Origin: Alphaproteobacteria bacterium
Lineage (GTDB): Bacteria > Pseudomonadota > Alphaproteobacteria > Rhizobiales > CAJQND01
Reading direction: 5' to 3'
Assembly: GCA_024227565.1 (NCBI GenBank)
Contig: JAAEUE010000205.1
Span: forward strand, 1 to 47,623
Length of the DNA stretch: 47,623 nucleotides
A program made the position numbers and the translations under genes. A model generated the notes under the pieces. It was not told the origin of the DNA. It saw only the letters and a program-made list of their open reading frames with translations, and made no database searches. Of this stretch, positions 1 to 7,182 are shown in pieces. The first letter of the stretch is position 1. Every line of letters starts with the position of its first letter.

Positions 1-1
1 G

Positions 2-124
2 TCGGTGCACTCGCAAGCAAATCTCAACAAGGTCGCAAGGCAGTTAAACGAGAGGCCCAGAAAGACATTGCAATTTGAAACGCCAGCTGAAAAGTTCGAC
101 CAGTGTGTTGCATTGACCAGTTGA
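2..124 (+). CDS. IS30-family transposase, C-terminal end (5' part outside window)
   Basis: The frame starting at base 2 is open to a TGA at 122-124 and gives 40 residues. They include the stretch LNERPRKTLQFETPAEKF, which is the typical carboxy end of IS30-family transposases (integrase-core DDE enzymes that cut and join the element's ends). The rest of the gene lies upstream of the window, so whether the element is intact cannot be judged. I did not identify the right terminal inverted repeat with certainty; it should lie within roughly 50-100 bases after the stop. Recognition rests on the motif alone, but that motif is distinctive. Confidence 0.85.
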   Translation, partial: SVHSQANLNKVARQLNERPRKTLQFETPAEKFDQCVALTS

Positions 125-159
125 GATGGCAGGGGTAAAGCTGACATGTGGGGCGAAAA

Positions 160-175
160 CAGACATGCATGTCTG
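160..175. repeat. Perfect 16-bp palindrome after the IS30 transposase
   Basis: CAGACATGCATGTCTG is its own reverse complement. It lies in an A-rich/T-rich setting (AAAA before, GTTTT after), 36 bases after the transposase stop. It could be a weak terminator, a protein-binding site, or part of the IS end or target. The sequence alone does not decide which. Confidence 0.5.
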
Positions 176-257
176 GTTTTGGGGGTGAACCGGAAGCCCA
201 GCCTGACGTCGCGCGGCCTCATCCGCGCAATTTGGAAACTCCGGTCATGCTGACAGT

Positions 258-572
258 TCAGGCTGCCTTGAGCTGGCGACGCGACTGAACTGGTCTGATG
301 GCCTGGGTGCGACGCGGGGTTTCAGAAACCGCATCATTATCAGTTGCTCCAAAAGCTGATTGATTTATGCGCTCAAGAATGGACCGGGTCGATTCAAGCT
401 CCCGCTCCATTTCCTCGTAGAGCTTTTCCAAACAGTCGATTGCTTTCATGCGTGCTTCAAACAGTTTGAACTCGCTCTCCGGCGCAGTGATGCTCTCGAA
501 TGGTAGTTTGCAACGGATTTCTATGTAGTTCCGTTCCCGCTGCGCAAAATCAGTAAGTTCGGTTTTTGACAT
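258..572 (-). CDS. Small hypothetical protein, charged helical
   Basis: A 104-residue protein that I do not recognise. The middle (about residues 35-72) is rich in Glu, Lys, Arg and Leu and looks like one long amphipathic helix, so a short coiled coil is possible. The tail (from about residue 80) is Arg/Gln-rich and probably disordered. There is no signal peptide or membrane segment. A GAGAG purine stretch sits seven bases before the ATG, which supports the start. It stands alone on the minus strand beside an IS30 remnant, so it may belong to an accessory segment. It is accepted as a gene because of its start signal and plausible composition; no function is proposed. Confidence 0.55.
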   Translation of the reverse strand: MSKTELTDFAQRERNYIEIRCKLPFESITAPESEFKLFEARMKAIDCLEKLYEEMERELESTRSILERINQSAFGATDNDAVSETPRRTQAIRPVQSRRQLKAA

Positions 573-929
573 CTTTGTTCTCTCTCATATCGAGGTTTAG
601 CTCTGAGCACAGTTCTCATCGCTGCATTGGAGCCCGTGGACGCTGACAAATTCGTGGCCTCGTTGTCTCATAGTTATTGCAACTCGTATGGTTAACGAGC
701 CGTAAAACAGCTGCTCAGGTGTGAACATCATGTCTCCCGCCAGGCAACATAATTGCTGATTGAATGAAGGGACTGCCCGCCACTTCGCTGCCATCGGCTT
801 GATGCCAACTATCGGAGGTACAACAGATGTAAGGCGCAGACGGTTGGCATTGGAAATGCGGAAATTCTCATCTTCCGCCAAAGAAAGCCGAACGGGGAGA
901 AATGGCACTTGCGGACATTTCAGCCGCTA

Positions 930-977
930 GAGCAACCTCCGATCAGACAGAATCGTCTGAGCGGAGACAAGTTGCTC
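930..977. repeat. Long imperfect hairpin, REP-like intergenic element (part 1)
   Basis: GAGCAAC at 930-936 pairs with GTTGCTC at 971-977. Inside this, CTCCGATCAGAC (937-948) pairs with GTCTGAGCGGAG (954-965) with one mismatch. The overall shape (AGAGCAACCTCCG... then GAATCGTCTGA) resembles dispersed palindromic elements common between genes in alphaproteobacteria. It is followed closely by a second, perfect hairpin. It may stabilise or end transcripts from the minus-strand genes on either side. Confidence 0.65.
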
Positions 978-995
978 GCCCGTAACGAAAATCTT

Positions 996-1030
996 GGGCA
1001 ACTTCCGCTCAATGTGAGCGGAAGTTGCCC
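996..1030. repeat. Perfect 16-bp stem, 3-base loop hairpin (part 2)
   Basis: GGGCAACTTCCGCTCA and TGAGCGGAAGTTGCCC are exact reverse complements separated only by ATG. The stem lies 63 bases beyond the stop of the minus-strand secreted-protein gene (stop at 1094) and could act as its transcript end, although no T-run follows in either direction. Its outer bases (GGGCAAC) echo the neighbouring hairpin (GAGCAAC), so the two look like halves of one mosaic element. Confidence 0.7.
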
Positions 1031-1093
1031 TAGAGCATGCGTCTGCTTTTGAGAGGACAACTCACGCCAGAGGGAATTGCCCCAAAGCTGCAA

Positions 1094-1633
1094 TCACTTG
1101 ACCTGGAATGAGAACGCTCCTGACACCTTGATGGTTTGCCCATCTCGGCCCTCGGTCTGAAATTCGAAATGTCCGGCTACCTTCGATCCCGACAAGCTGG
1201 CCTTGTCAGCGGGAAACGTGGTCAACGTCAGGGACCCGGATGTATTCTTTTCGGAGGAAACTGTAGCGTTGCCCATGTCTCTGTCGACACGGACTGAGGG
1301 CACACTTCCCAAATCAAAGGGCGACGGGCTGGTGAGTTCGTGACGCCCCGATGCCACGCCGTGTGGCAAGCCGAAGGTTACGCCGTGCGGGCGAATGCCT
1401 CGGCCATCTGCCAGGAAATAGTAGCCCTTCTTCTCAAACCCCGCATTGGCGAGAAACACGAGCACGCCGCTTCCCGATACCTGGCCCTCATATGCCCCGT
1501 CAATCTGGGCCTTGAATCCTGAGGGTGTTTCATCGGCACCGCTGGACTGCACGCCCAGAAAGAGCACAAGGGCGGCCAGCGCCAAGTGCAATGTTCTGCG
1601 GGCAGGTCTCAGCAGGTTTGGCCTCAATGACAT
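1094..1633 (-). CDS. Secreted hypothetical protein
   Basis: A 179-residue protein of unknown function. The chosen ATG at 1633 has AGGAG six bases upstream; an in-frame start further out (1714) would add 27 residues with no such signal. The N-terminus has several arginines, then a hydrophobic core (LALAALVLFLGV) and a likely cleavage site near SSGADE, which indicates Sec export. The mature part is rich in Gly, Ser and Thr with alternating hydrophobic residues, suggesting a beta-rich periplasmic or surface domain. No catalytic motif or lipobox is visible. It faces away from the cupin gene at 1785. Confidence 0.7.
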   Translation of the reverse strand: MSLRPNLLRPARRTLHLALAALVLFLGVQSSGADETPSGFKAQIDGAYEGQVSGSGVLVFLANAGFEKKGYYFLADGRGIRPHGVTFGLPHGVASGRHELTSPSPFDLGSVPSVRVDRDMGNATVSSEKNTSGSLTLTTFPADKASLSGSKVAGHFEFQTEGRDGQTIKVSGAFSFQVK

Positions 1634-1784
1634 GGGTGCTCCTGGATTCAATGTTTCGCCGCCACAGCGCTGCACCATATCAGAAAAGACCTCTTGGCGA
1701 CAAAGCCAACGCAACGCGTGGTCTTAAGGCATCGATCCCTCTAAGGTGACGCACCAATCGCCCCCAACTTCCGGAGACGCATCA

Positions 1785-2180
1785 GTGCCCAGACATCCAG
1801 GTTTCGGGCTGTTCGACAAGGAACACCGCGAGTTCTTTGATGCCCTTGACGACACGGGCTGGCAGGCGGTTCCCGGCTATTCAGGCGTGGAACAAAAGCT
1901 TTTGTCCGGCGCGTTCGACCATGAGGCCAAGTCCGGGGCCGTCACCCGTCTGTCGCGCTGGGCCGCTGGCGCTGCGGTCACAAAGGCGGTTTCCCATGAT
2001 TGGTGCGAGGAGGTCTTCCTCATCTCCGGCGCGCTCTCAATCGGCACACCGGAGAATGAAGATCGCGTGCTGCCCGCCGGCACCTATGCCGTGCGCCCGG
2101 CTGACGTGCCGCACGGACCTTTTTTCAGCAAAGACGGCTGCCTGATGATCGAATTTCTCTACTACCCTCCAGACGCCTAG
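1785..2180 (+). CDS. Cupin-domain protein
   Basis: A single-domain cupin of 131 residues. A beta-barrel-type core is visible: a His/Glu segment (SHDWCEEVFLISG) followed by LPAGTYAVRPADVPHGPF, matching the two conserved cupin motifs whose His/Glu side chains usually bind a metal. The GTG at 1785 was preferred because CCGGAG lies eight bases upstream; a GTG at 1746 in the same frame would add 13 residues but has a weaker site. Family members include small dioxygenase-like and ChrR-type proteins, so the substrate is unknown. Its TAG stop (2178-2180) shares two bases with the opposing crotonase stop (2177-2179), so the two genes converge tail to tail with no spacer. Confidence 0.75.
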   Translation: MPRHPGFGLFDKEHREFFDALDDTGWQAVPGYSGVEQKLLSGAFDHEAKSGAVTRLSRWAAGAAVTKAVSHDWCEEVFLISGALSIGTPENEDRVLPAGTYAVRPADVPHGPFFSKDGCLMIEFLYYPPDA

Positions 2181-2944
2181 CTCCCACCCTTCTTGCCAAA
2201 CCCGGCAATGCGCCGCGTGGTGGCCTCGTCCAGAAAGCCGCGCACCGTGGCATCGGTTTCCAGCGCCGTTGCAGCCTCCAGGTCCCCCAGAGCCACCTTG
2301 TGGAGCGTGCGTTTCATGTCCTGCACCGCCTGGCTTGGCAGGCCGGCCAGCTTCCGGGCCACCTCCCCGGCCTCATCCAGCAGCTCATCATCCTCAACCA
2401 CACGCCAGGCCACCCCGGCCTCCAGCAGATCATTGGCGCCGTAGCGCTCGCCCAGAAACAGCATCTCGCGGGCTTTGCCCAGGCCGGCCAGCGCGGGCAG
2501 CAATGCCGTCACACCGCCCGTGACGAACAATCCCCACGACACCTCGGGAAAGAACCCGCGCGCGCTTTTCGCCCAAATCGGAAAGTCGCAGTTGATGGCC
2601 CACTCAAAACCACCCCCAACGGCCCAGCCGTTGATCGCCCCAACAACCGGTTTGCCGCTGAACACAATGGCGCGCGTGCAGCGCTGAATGGCGTCCACCA
2701 CTGCGCGCGCCTGGGCCTCAGAGCCAGGGTGGCTGTGCTCGGCCAGGTCATCGCCGGCACAGAACGCCCGGCCCGCGCCGGTGAAGACCATCGCCCGGGT
2801 GGCCTCATCTTCATTGGCCTCAGCGAACGCGGCCGCCACATCTGCGATCAGCTGGCCGTTCATGGCGTTCAGGCTGTCTGGGCGATTGAGCGTGATGGTC
2901 CGCACCCCCTCCCCGGTCATCTCGCTGAGCACGGTTTCAAACAT
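2177..2944 (-). CDS. Enoyl-CoA hydratase/isomerase family protein (crotonase)
   Basis: A 255-residue crotonase-superfamily protein, the usual length for the family. These enzymes bind an acyl-CoA thioester and stabilise its enolate in an oxyanion hole. The first oxyanion segment is seen as GRAFCAGDDL (about residues 58-67) and the second as GAINGWAVGGGFEWA (about 101-115). FPEVSWGLF around residue 130 occupies the position of the first catalytic glutamate region. The gene overlaps the ligase gene upstream by eight bases, so the pair is translationally coupled and probably acts on the same acyl-CoA. The exact reaction (hydration, isomerisation or hydrolysis) cannot be read from the sequence. 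Confidence 0.88.
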   Translation of the reverse strand: MFETVLSEMTGEGVRTITLNRPDSLNAMNGQLIADVAAAFAEANEDEATRAMVFTGAGRAFCAGDDLAEHSHPGSEAQARAVVDAIQRCTRAIVFSGKPVVGAINGWAVGGGFEWAINCDFPIWAKSARGFFPEVSWGLFVTGGVTALLPALAGLGKAREMLFLGERYGANDLLEAGVAWRVVEDDELLDEAGEVARKLAGLPSQAVQDMKRTLHKVALGDLEAATALETDATVRGFLDEATTRRIAGFGKKGGS

Positions 2945-4259
2945 CTTGGGGCCCTTCCCTGATCACACGTTTCGTCTTGCCCTCAGTGCGCGGCAGGCTG
3001 CGCGGCGGGCGCACGGTGACCTTGGCCGTTGCCCCCGTCTCCTGCTTGATCTTGCGCTCAAGCGCATCTGCAAGCCCGGCATCTGTTTCCTGCGCCCCTT
3101 CGGCCAACTCAACCTCCACCGGCAACACATCATGGGGCGGGCTTGCCGCGAGGACAATGCGGTATTCACCCGAAAGCTGCCCAAACCCGTTCACCACGCC
3201 GGCCACCATTGCGGGAAAGACATTGAGCCCGCGCACGGTCACCATGTCATCGGCCCGGCCCGTCACTCGAAAACGCGGCGCGGTGCGCCCGCATTCGGCC
3301 GCGCCAAGGCCGGTCAGGGTGATGATGTCGCCTGACTTGAAGCGCACCAGGGGCTGGCAATCCTTGGCCAGGTGGGTCAGCACCAATTCACCGCTCTGCC
3401 CCTCCTGCCACGGCAATGGGGCCTCTGAGGCCGGGTCTATGAGCTCTGGATAGAGAACATCCAGCGCCATGAAATGAAGATCCATGCATGTGGGGGTTTG
3501 AGCTGCAAAGTTGCACAAGACGTCGCTGACGCCATAGTTGGCATTGCGCGCCGCAAAGCCCCACGCACCCTCCAGCCGCGCCCGGTAGGCCAGATCATCA
3601 AGCCCGGATTCCCCGCCAAACAACCCGAGCTGCAGGCCCAGGTCGCGCGGGTCCAGCCCGGGAAACTCATCGGCGATAACCTGCTCCAGAACCGCCGGAT
3701 AAGACGGCGTGCACGAGATGGCGGTTATGCCCAGCTCCTGGATGGTGCGCACCAGCTTGGCGGAGTTACCAACCCCGAACGGCACCACGGTGGCCCCGGT
3801 GCGCTCCAGAATGGCGTGATCGGTGTAGCCGCCCATCCACAGCTGATAGTTCAGACAATGCACAACCCGGTGGCCGGGGCCTAGCCCCGCTGCCATTTGC
3901 GCCCTCGCCCCAACGTCCGCCGTCATCTCTGCGTCGCGGCCGGATAGCGCCAAGTTCATTGCCGTGCCCGTCGTGCCTGATGTGCGGTGGAGGCGCGTGA
4001 TGGTGTCCGGATTGGCCGCGATATAGCTGCCGAAAGGCCCGTTCTCGGCCTGATCGGCGCGCAGCATTTCCTTGTCGGTAAAGGGAACATCTTGCAGCGT
4101 TGCAAGGGTGGTTGGCAGCGGGGTGGCATGCAAATGCCGGCGGTAGAATTCTGAATGTGCGGACACATAGTCCGACTGCCGTGCCCAGCGTTCTGCCTGA
4201 AGCTCTGCAAGATCGCCAAGGGCCATGAACTCGGCGCGCGGGTGTGCCTCATCTGCCAT
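2937..4259 (-). CDS. Phenylacetate-CoA ligase-like adenylate-forming enzyme
   Basis: A 440-residue member of the AMP-binding (ANL) superfamily, close in length and layout to PaaK-type aryl-CoA ligases, which activate a carboxylic acid with ATP and then load CoA. The P-loop-like motif is HRTSGTTGTAMN (about residues 91-102). The adenylate-binding region LFGGESGLDD follows near residue 215, and RGLNVFPAMV near 345 matches the hinge before the small C-terminal domain. An aromatic or related acid is likely, but the substrate is not determined. GGGAGG lies 11 bases before the ATG. The cold-shock gene's terminator ends only about 32 bases upstream, leaving almost no room for a separate promoter. 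It is coupled to the crotonase gene downstream. Confidence 0.85.
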   Translation of the reverse strand: MADEAHPRAEFMALGDLAELQAERWARQSDYVSAHSEFYRRHLHATPLPTTLATLQDVPFTDKEMLRADQAENGPFGSYIAANPDTITRLHRTSGTTGTAMNLALSGRDAEMTADVGARAQMAAGLGPGHRVVHCLNYQLWMGGYTDHAILERTGATVVPFGVGNSAKLVRTIQELGITAISCTPSYPAVLEQVIADEFPGLDPRDLGLQLGLFGGESGLDDLAYRARLEGAWGFAARNANYGVSDVLCNFAAQTPTCMDLHFMALDVLYPELIDPASEAPLPWQEGQSGELVLTHLAKDCQPLVRFKSGDIITLTGLGAAECGRTAPRFRVTGRADDMVTVRGLNVFPAMVAGVVNGFGQLSGEYRIVLAASPPHDVLPVEVELAEGAQETDAGLADALERKIKQETGATAKVTVRPPRSLPRTEGKTKRVIREGPQDV

Positions 4260-4290
4260 TCAAATCATGCGCCTCCCTACCTTGAAGAAA

Positions 4291-4324
4291 CAAAAAACGC
4301 CGCCGGGGTGGGCCCGGCGGCGTT
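4291..4324 (-). terminator. Rho-independent terminator of the cold-shock gene
   Basis: Read on the minus strand, AACGCCGCCGGG pairs perfectly with CCCGGCGGCGTT around a short loop and is followed by a run of six T residues (AAAAAA at 4292-4297 on the plus strand). This is a textbook intrinsic terminator, 52 bases past the cold-shock stop codon. Confidence 0.93.
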
Positions 4325-4375
4325 TCAACAAAAGGCGGGCGGAGGGGGCCGCCCGGCCGGTTTTTGCTGTGGCGT

Positions 4376-4588
4376 TTAAGCCATCTGTATGTTTGCGGCT
4401 TGCTTGCCGCGACCACGCGGATCGTCTTCAATGTCGAAAGTGACCTTGTCACCTTCGTCAAGACCCGCCACGCCAGACCGCTGCAATGCGGAAACATGGA
4501 CGAAAACGTCCTTGCCACCATCATCGGGTGCGATAAAGCCATAGCCTTTATCTTGGTTGAAGAACTTTACTGTACCGCTCGTGCTCAT
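4376..4588 (-). CDS. cspA: Cold-shock domain protein (CspA family)
   Basis: A 70-residue single cold-shock domain, the classical size. RNP1 is visible as KGYGFI (about residues 14-19) and RNP2 as VFVHVSAL (about 28-35). These aromatic motifs bind single-stranded RNA or DNA, and the family acts as RNA chaperones in the cytoplasm. The ATG at 4588 begins the sequence [10 protein letters not shown], where the domain starts, and has AAGGA eight bases upstream; a longer in-frame start at 4681 would add 31 unrelated residues and is rejected. A plausible sigma-70-type promoter at 4767-4795 gives a leader of about 170 nt, as is usual for cold-shock mRNAs. Several paralogues are usual in alphaproteobacteria, so the symbol is a family label. 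Confidence 0.95.
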   Translation of the reverse strand: MSTSGTVKFFNQDKGYGFIAPDDGGKDVFVHVSALQRSGVAGLDEGDKVTFDIEDDPRGRGKQAANIQMA

Positions 4589-4766
4589 TCTTGGGATCCT
4601 TTCCCGTGGGGTAACTTGGATTATAAACAGGTGTCCGCCCGCAAACGCGGCCAGCGTCCTCTCAGATTTTTGGGAAAACAAAAGGTGCCCGTGGGGGGAA
4701 GTTTATTCATCTTGCCGTCGGTCCGAGGGTGCGCCCAATCCAAAACAATAACGCACCTTAGCGTTG
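4589..4766 (-). promoter_or_regulatory. Long 5' leader of the cold-shock mRNA
   Basis: About 170-180 bases separate the predicted promoter from the ATG, close to the length of the E. coli cspA leader, which folds differently at low temperature. No coding sequence fits here. I infer a structured, temperature-responsive leader from its length and position; no structure was computed. Confidence 0.5.
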
Positions 4767-4795
4767 GATATATGGGCCTAAACGGTTCTGTTCAA
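4767..4795 (-). promoter_or_regulatory. Predicted sigma-70-type promoter for the cold-shock gene
   Basis: On the minus strand TTGAAC (-35-like) and TATATC (-10-like) are separated by exactly 17 bases. Each matches four of six consensus positions. It lies in the 326-base gap between the MFS gene stop and the cold-shock start, with no competing gene. Confidence 0.5.
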
Positions 4796-4914
4796 GCTTA
4801 AAATCCCTCCAGCCGCGCTACATTTCGCCGTAGCTGATGCCATAAAAATGACGTAAGGGCAGATTCTCAGGCAAAAGGGCTGACAACCCGGCAAAATTGA
4901 GGCAGGCCCGCGCA

Positions 4915-6141
4915 CTATTCTGCAGGTTGCAGGGACGGACCGCGGCCGCTCAAGGAAACTTCGTTGCCCTGATCGGGGTTGTGCGGCACCAGAAAAGAGA
5001 GAATCAGAGACACCAGAGCCATGCCTGCGCCGATGAGAAACACCGCTGAGTGCGAGTGAATCCAGATATATCCCAATAGCACCGGCAGGCCCACAGCCGC
5101 CACATGGTTGATGGAAAACGCAACCCCGGCGGTGGGGGCGATGTCGCCGGGATCGGCAATCTTCTGGAAATAGGTCTTGATGGCGATTGCCAGGGCGAAG
5201 AACGCATGGTCCAGGAGGTAGAGCCCCGCGGCGATCCAGGGGTTCTCCACGAAGGCATAGGCAACGAACACGCCGATCAGGCCGATGTACTCAAAGATCA
5301 AGGCCCGCCGTTCGCCCCATTTTGCGATGAGGCCGCCGATCATGGGCGCAAAGAACATGTTGAACACTGAATTGGCGATGTAGAGCATCGACACCTGGGC
5401 GATGGAAAAGCCGAACTTCTCCACCATCATGAAGGCGGCGAACACGATGAAAATCTGGCGCCGCGCGCCCGCCATGAAGGTCAGGGCATAGTAGAGCCAA
5501 TAGCGCTTTCTCAGGATAAGCTCCTTGCGCTGGGGCACCGCCTCTTTGAAGCGCGGAAAGGTGAGCCACAGGCCGGCTGCAATGACGATCGTCAAACCCC
5601 CTCCGATCACGTAGATCGGGATGTAGTCCAAACCCAGATACTTGTTGCAGAGCCACACGATGCCATAGGCTGAAATGGTCGCAAACGCGCCGGCCTGCAT
5701 GATCTGCCCAAGCTGGCGCGGCGCGGTGGCCTTGGGCAGCCATTGCAGCGCCAGGCTCTGGTTCATTGTCTCGTAATAGTGGAAGCCCACGGACATCAGG
5801 AAGGTGGTGCAGTAAAACCCGATCTCAGCCGGAAAATACCCGGTGAGCGCGGTGCCAAGACCGAGCAACGCCAATGACACCAGGGCAAAGGTCTGCTCGC
5901 GCAGCCAGATGATTACGAACACCGCGGTGAATGACAGAAAGCCCGGAATCTCGCGGATCGATTGCAGCCAACCGATCTCCTCGCCCGTGAACTGAGCGCG
6001 CTCAATGGCGAAATTATTGAGCAGATTGCTCCACACGGCGAACGAAAAATACATGGCCACCGACATCAGCATCAACATGATGACGGGCCGGCGCAGGCCG
6101 CTGGCCTCGGACGGCAATACTTCTAGGCGTGAGAACATCAC
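4915..6141 (-). CDS. Major facilitator superfamily transporter
   Basis: A 408-residue, very hydrophobic protein with about 12 membrane-spanning stretches and a short loop after the sixth (around residues 200-215, with KELILRKRYW), the usual MFS 6+6 arrangement. It would sit in the inner membrane and move a small solute with or against an ion gradient. It starts 45 bases after the dgcA stop on the same strand and is probably the last gene of the dgcN-dgcA operon. The context suggests D-glutamate, a related amino acid or an N-acyl derivative as the substrate; this is inference. No operon terminator is obvious after the stop. Confidence 0.82.
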   Translation of the reverse strand: MMFSRLEVLPSEASGLRRPVIMLMLMSVAMYFSFAVWSNLLNNFAIERAQFTGEEIGWLQSIREIPGFLSFTAVFVIIWLREQTFALVSLALLGLGTALTGYFPAEIGFYCTTFLMSVGFHYYETMNQSLALQWLPKATAPRQLGQIMQAGAFATISAYGIVWLCNKYLGLDYIPIYVIGGGLTIVIAAGLWLTFPRFKEAVPQRKELILRKRYWLYYALTFMAGARRQIFIVFAAFMMVEKFGFSIAQVSMLYIANSVFNMFFAPMIGGLIAKWGERRALIFEYIGLIGVFVAYAFVENPWIAAGLYLLDHAFFALAIAIKTYFQKIADPGDIAPTAGVAFSINHVAAVGLPVLLGYIWIHSHSAVFLIGAGMALVSLILSFLVPHNPDQGNEVSLSGRGPSLQPAE

Positions 6142-6186
6142 CGGGCTCTACAGGAGAGGCAAAGACCGGTCAAAACGTTTTTCCAG

Positions 6187-7176
6187 TTAGCCCCAGAGCG
6201 CAGCTGGCGCCGGGTGCATAACAGAGCCCTCAAAGCGAATGGCCGGGTCCCGGTCCTTGGCCAAAAGCAGGGGGCCGTCCAGATCAACAAACGTGCTTCT
6301 GCCCGCCACAAGCATGGCAGGCGCCATGGCCAGGGAGGTGGCCACCATGCAGCCGGTGAAAAGGTCCAGTCCTTCGGCACTGGCCGCTTCGGCGAAGTGC
6401 AGCGCGTTGGTGAGCCCGCCCGTTTTGTCGAGCTTGATGTTCACCACATCATACTTGCCGAGCACTTTGTCCAACCCGGCCGCATCGTGGGCGGATTCAT
6501 CGGCGCACACCGGTATGGGCCGCCCGATCTTCGCCAACAGCCGGTCATCGTCCGCCGGCAGCGGTTGCTCAACCAGCGCCACATCGATCTCCGCGCAAAC
6601 TTCCAGCAAGCCCGGCAACGCGTCCGGCGACCAGCCCTCATTGGCATCGATGATCAGGCGCATGCCGGGAACAGCGGCCCTGATGGCGCGAAGGCGCTCA
6701 GCGTCCCGCCCGTCAGCGGCGCCCATTTTCAGCTTGAGCAAGGGACGGCTGGCGTTTTTCAACGCGGCCTCAGCCATGACCTCCGGCGTGTCGATGCCCA
6801 GGGTGTATGCGCTTTCCAGTCTTCCAGGTGCCGCCAACCCCGCCAGTTCCCAAACAGGTGTTCCGGAAGTTTTGGCCTCCAAGTCCCAAAGCGCGCAATC
6901 AAGCGCATTGCGTCCGGCATAGGGCTCAATCAGTCCAGGCACATCTTCGCGGGCAACCCCCGCTTCAATGGACGAACGCGCCGCTTCGAGCGACTGCATA
7001 ACCCCCGGAACGGTTTCGCCATAGCGGGCATAGGGCACGCATTCGCCGCGCCCCACAGCGCCGTTCGCCTCTTCCAGGGTTACGGTCAAGACCTCCGCTG
7101 TGGTCTTGACGCCGCGCGAAATGGCAAAACTGCCGGCAAGCGGCCAGGTTTCATGCGCAATGGTCAGCTTTGGCAT
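6187..7176 (-). CDS. dgcA: Enolase-superfamily racemase/epimerase (DgcA, dipeptide-epimerase family)
   Basis: A 329-residue mandelate-racemase/enolase-superfamily enzyme. Catalytic and metal-binding residues are in the expected order: K-x-K in LKLKMG (K148/K150), D177 in IIDANEGW, E203 in VEQPLP, D226 in CADES, and K248 in NIKLDKTGG. The late DLDGP motif is typical of the dipeptide-epimerase subgroup. A homologue beside a DUF1611 protein has been described as an N-acetyl-D-glutamate racemase (DgcA) in D-glutamate catabolism; the gene order here (dgcN then dgcA, 6 bases apart) matches that pair. The alternative is an L-Ala-D/L-Glu epimerase for murein peptide recycling. The linkage to dgcN makes the first more likely. 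Confidence 0.85.
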   Translation of the reverse strand: MPKLTIAHETWPLAGSFAISRGVKTTAEVLTVTLEEANGAVGRGECVPYARYGETVPGVMQSLEAARSSIEAGVAREDVPGLIEPYAGRNALDCALWDLEAKTSGTPVWELAGLAAPGRLESAYTLGIDTPEVMAEAALKNASRPLLKLKMGAADGRDAERLRAIRAAVPGMRLIIDANEGWSPDALPGLLEVCAEIDVALVEQPLPADDDRLLAKIGRPIPVCADESAHDAAGLDKVLGKYDVVNIKLDKTGGLTNALHFAEAASAEGLDLFTGCMVATSLAMAPAMLVAGRSTFVDLDGPLLLAKDRDPAIRFEGSVMHPAPAALWG

Positions 7177-7182
7177 GCGCCG

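Larger units (their letters stand above)
573..1093. other. Intergenic stretch without a convincing gene
   Basis: This stretch holds two large palindromes at its right-hand end (930-977 and 996-1030, listed separately). One minus-strand open frame at 597-908 starts at GTG without a clear ribosome-binding site and resembles no known protein, so it was not accepted. No RNA gene was recognised. Confidence 0.5.

Noticed and set aside
597..908. Minus-strand open frame of 103 codons
   Set aside because: GTG start without a ribosome-binding site, and a composition unlike any recognised protein; treated as non-coding.
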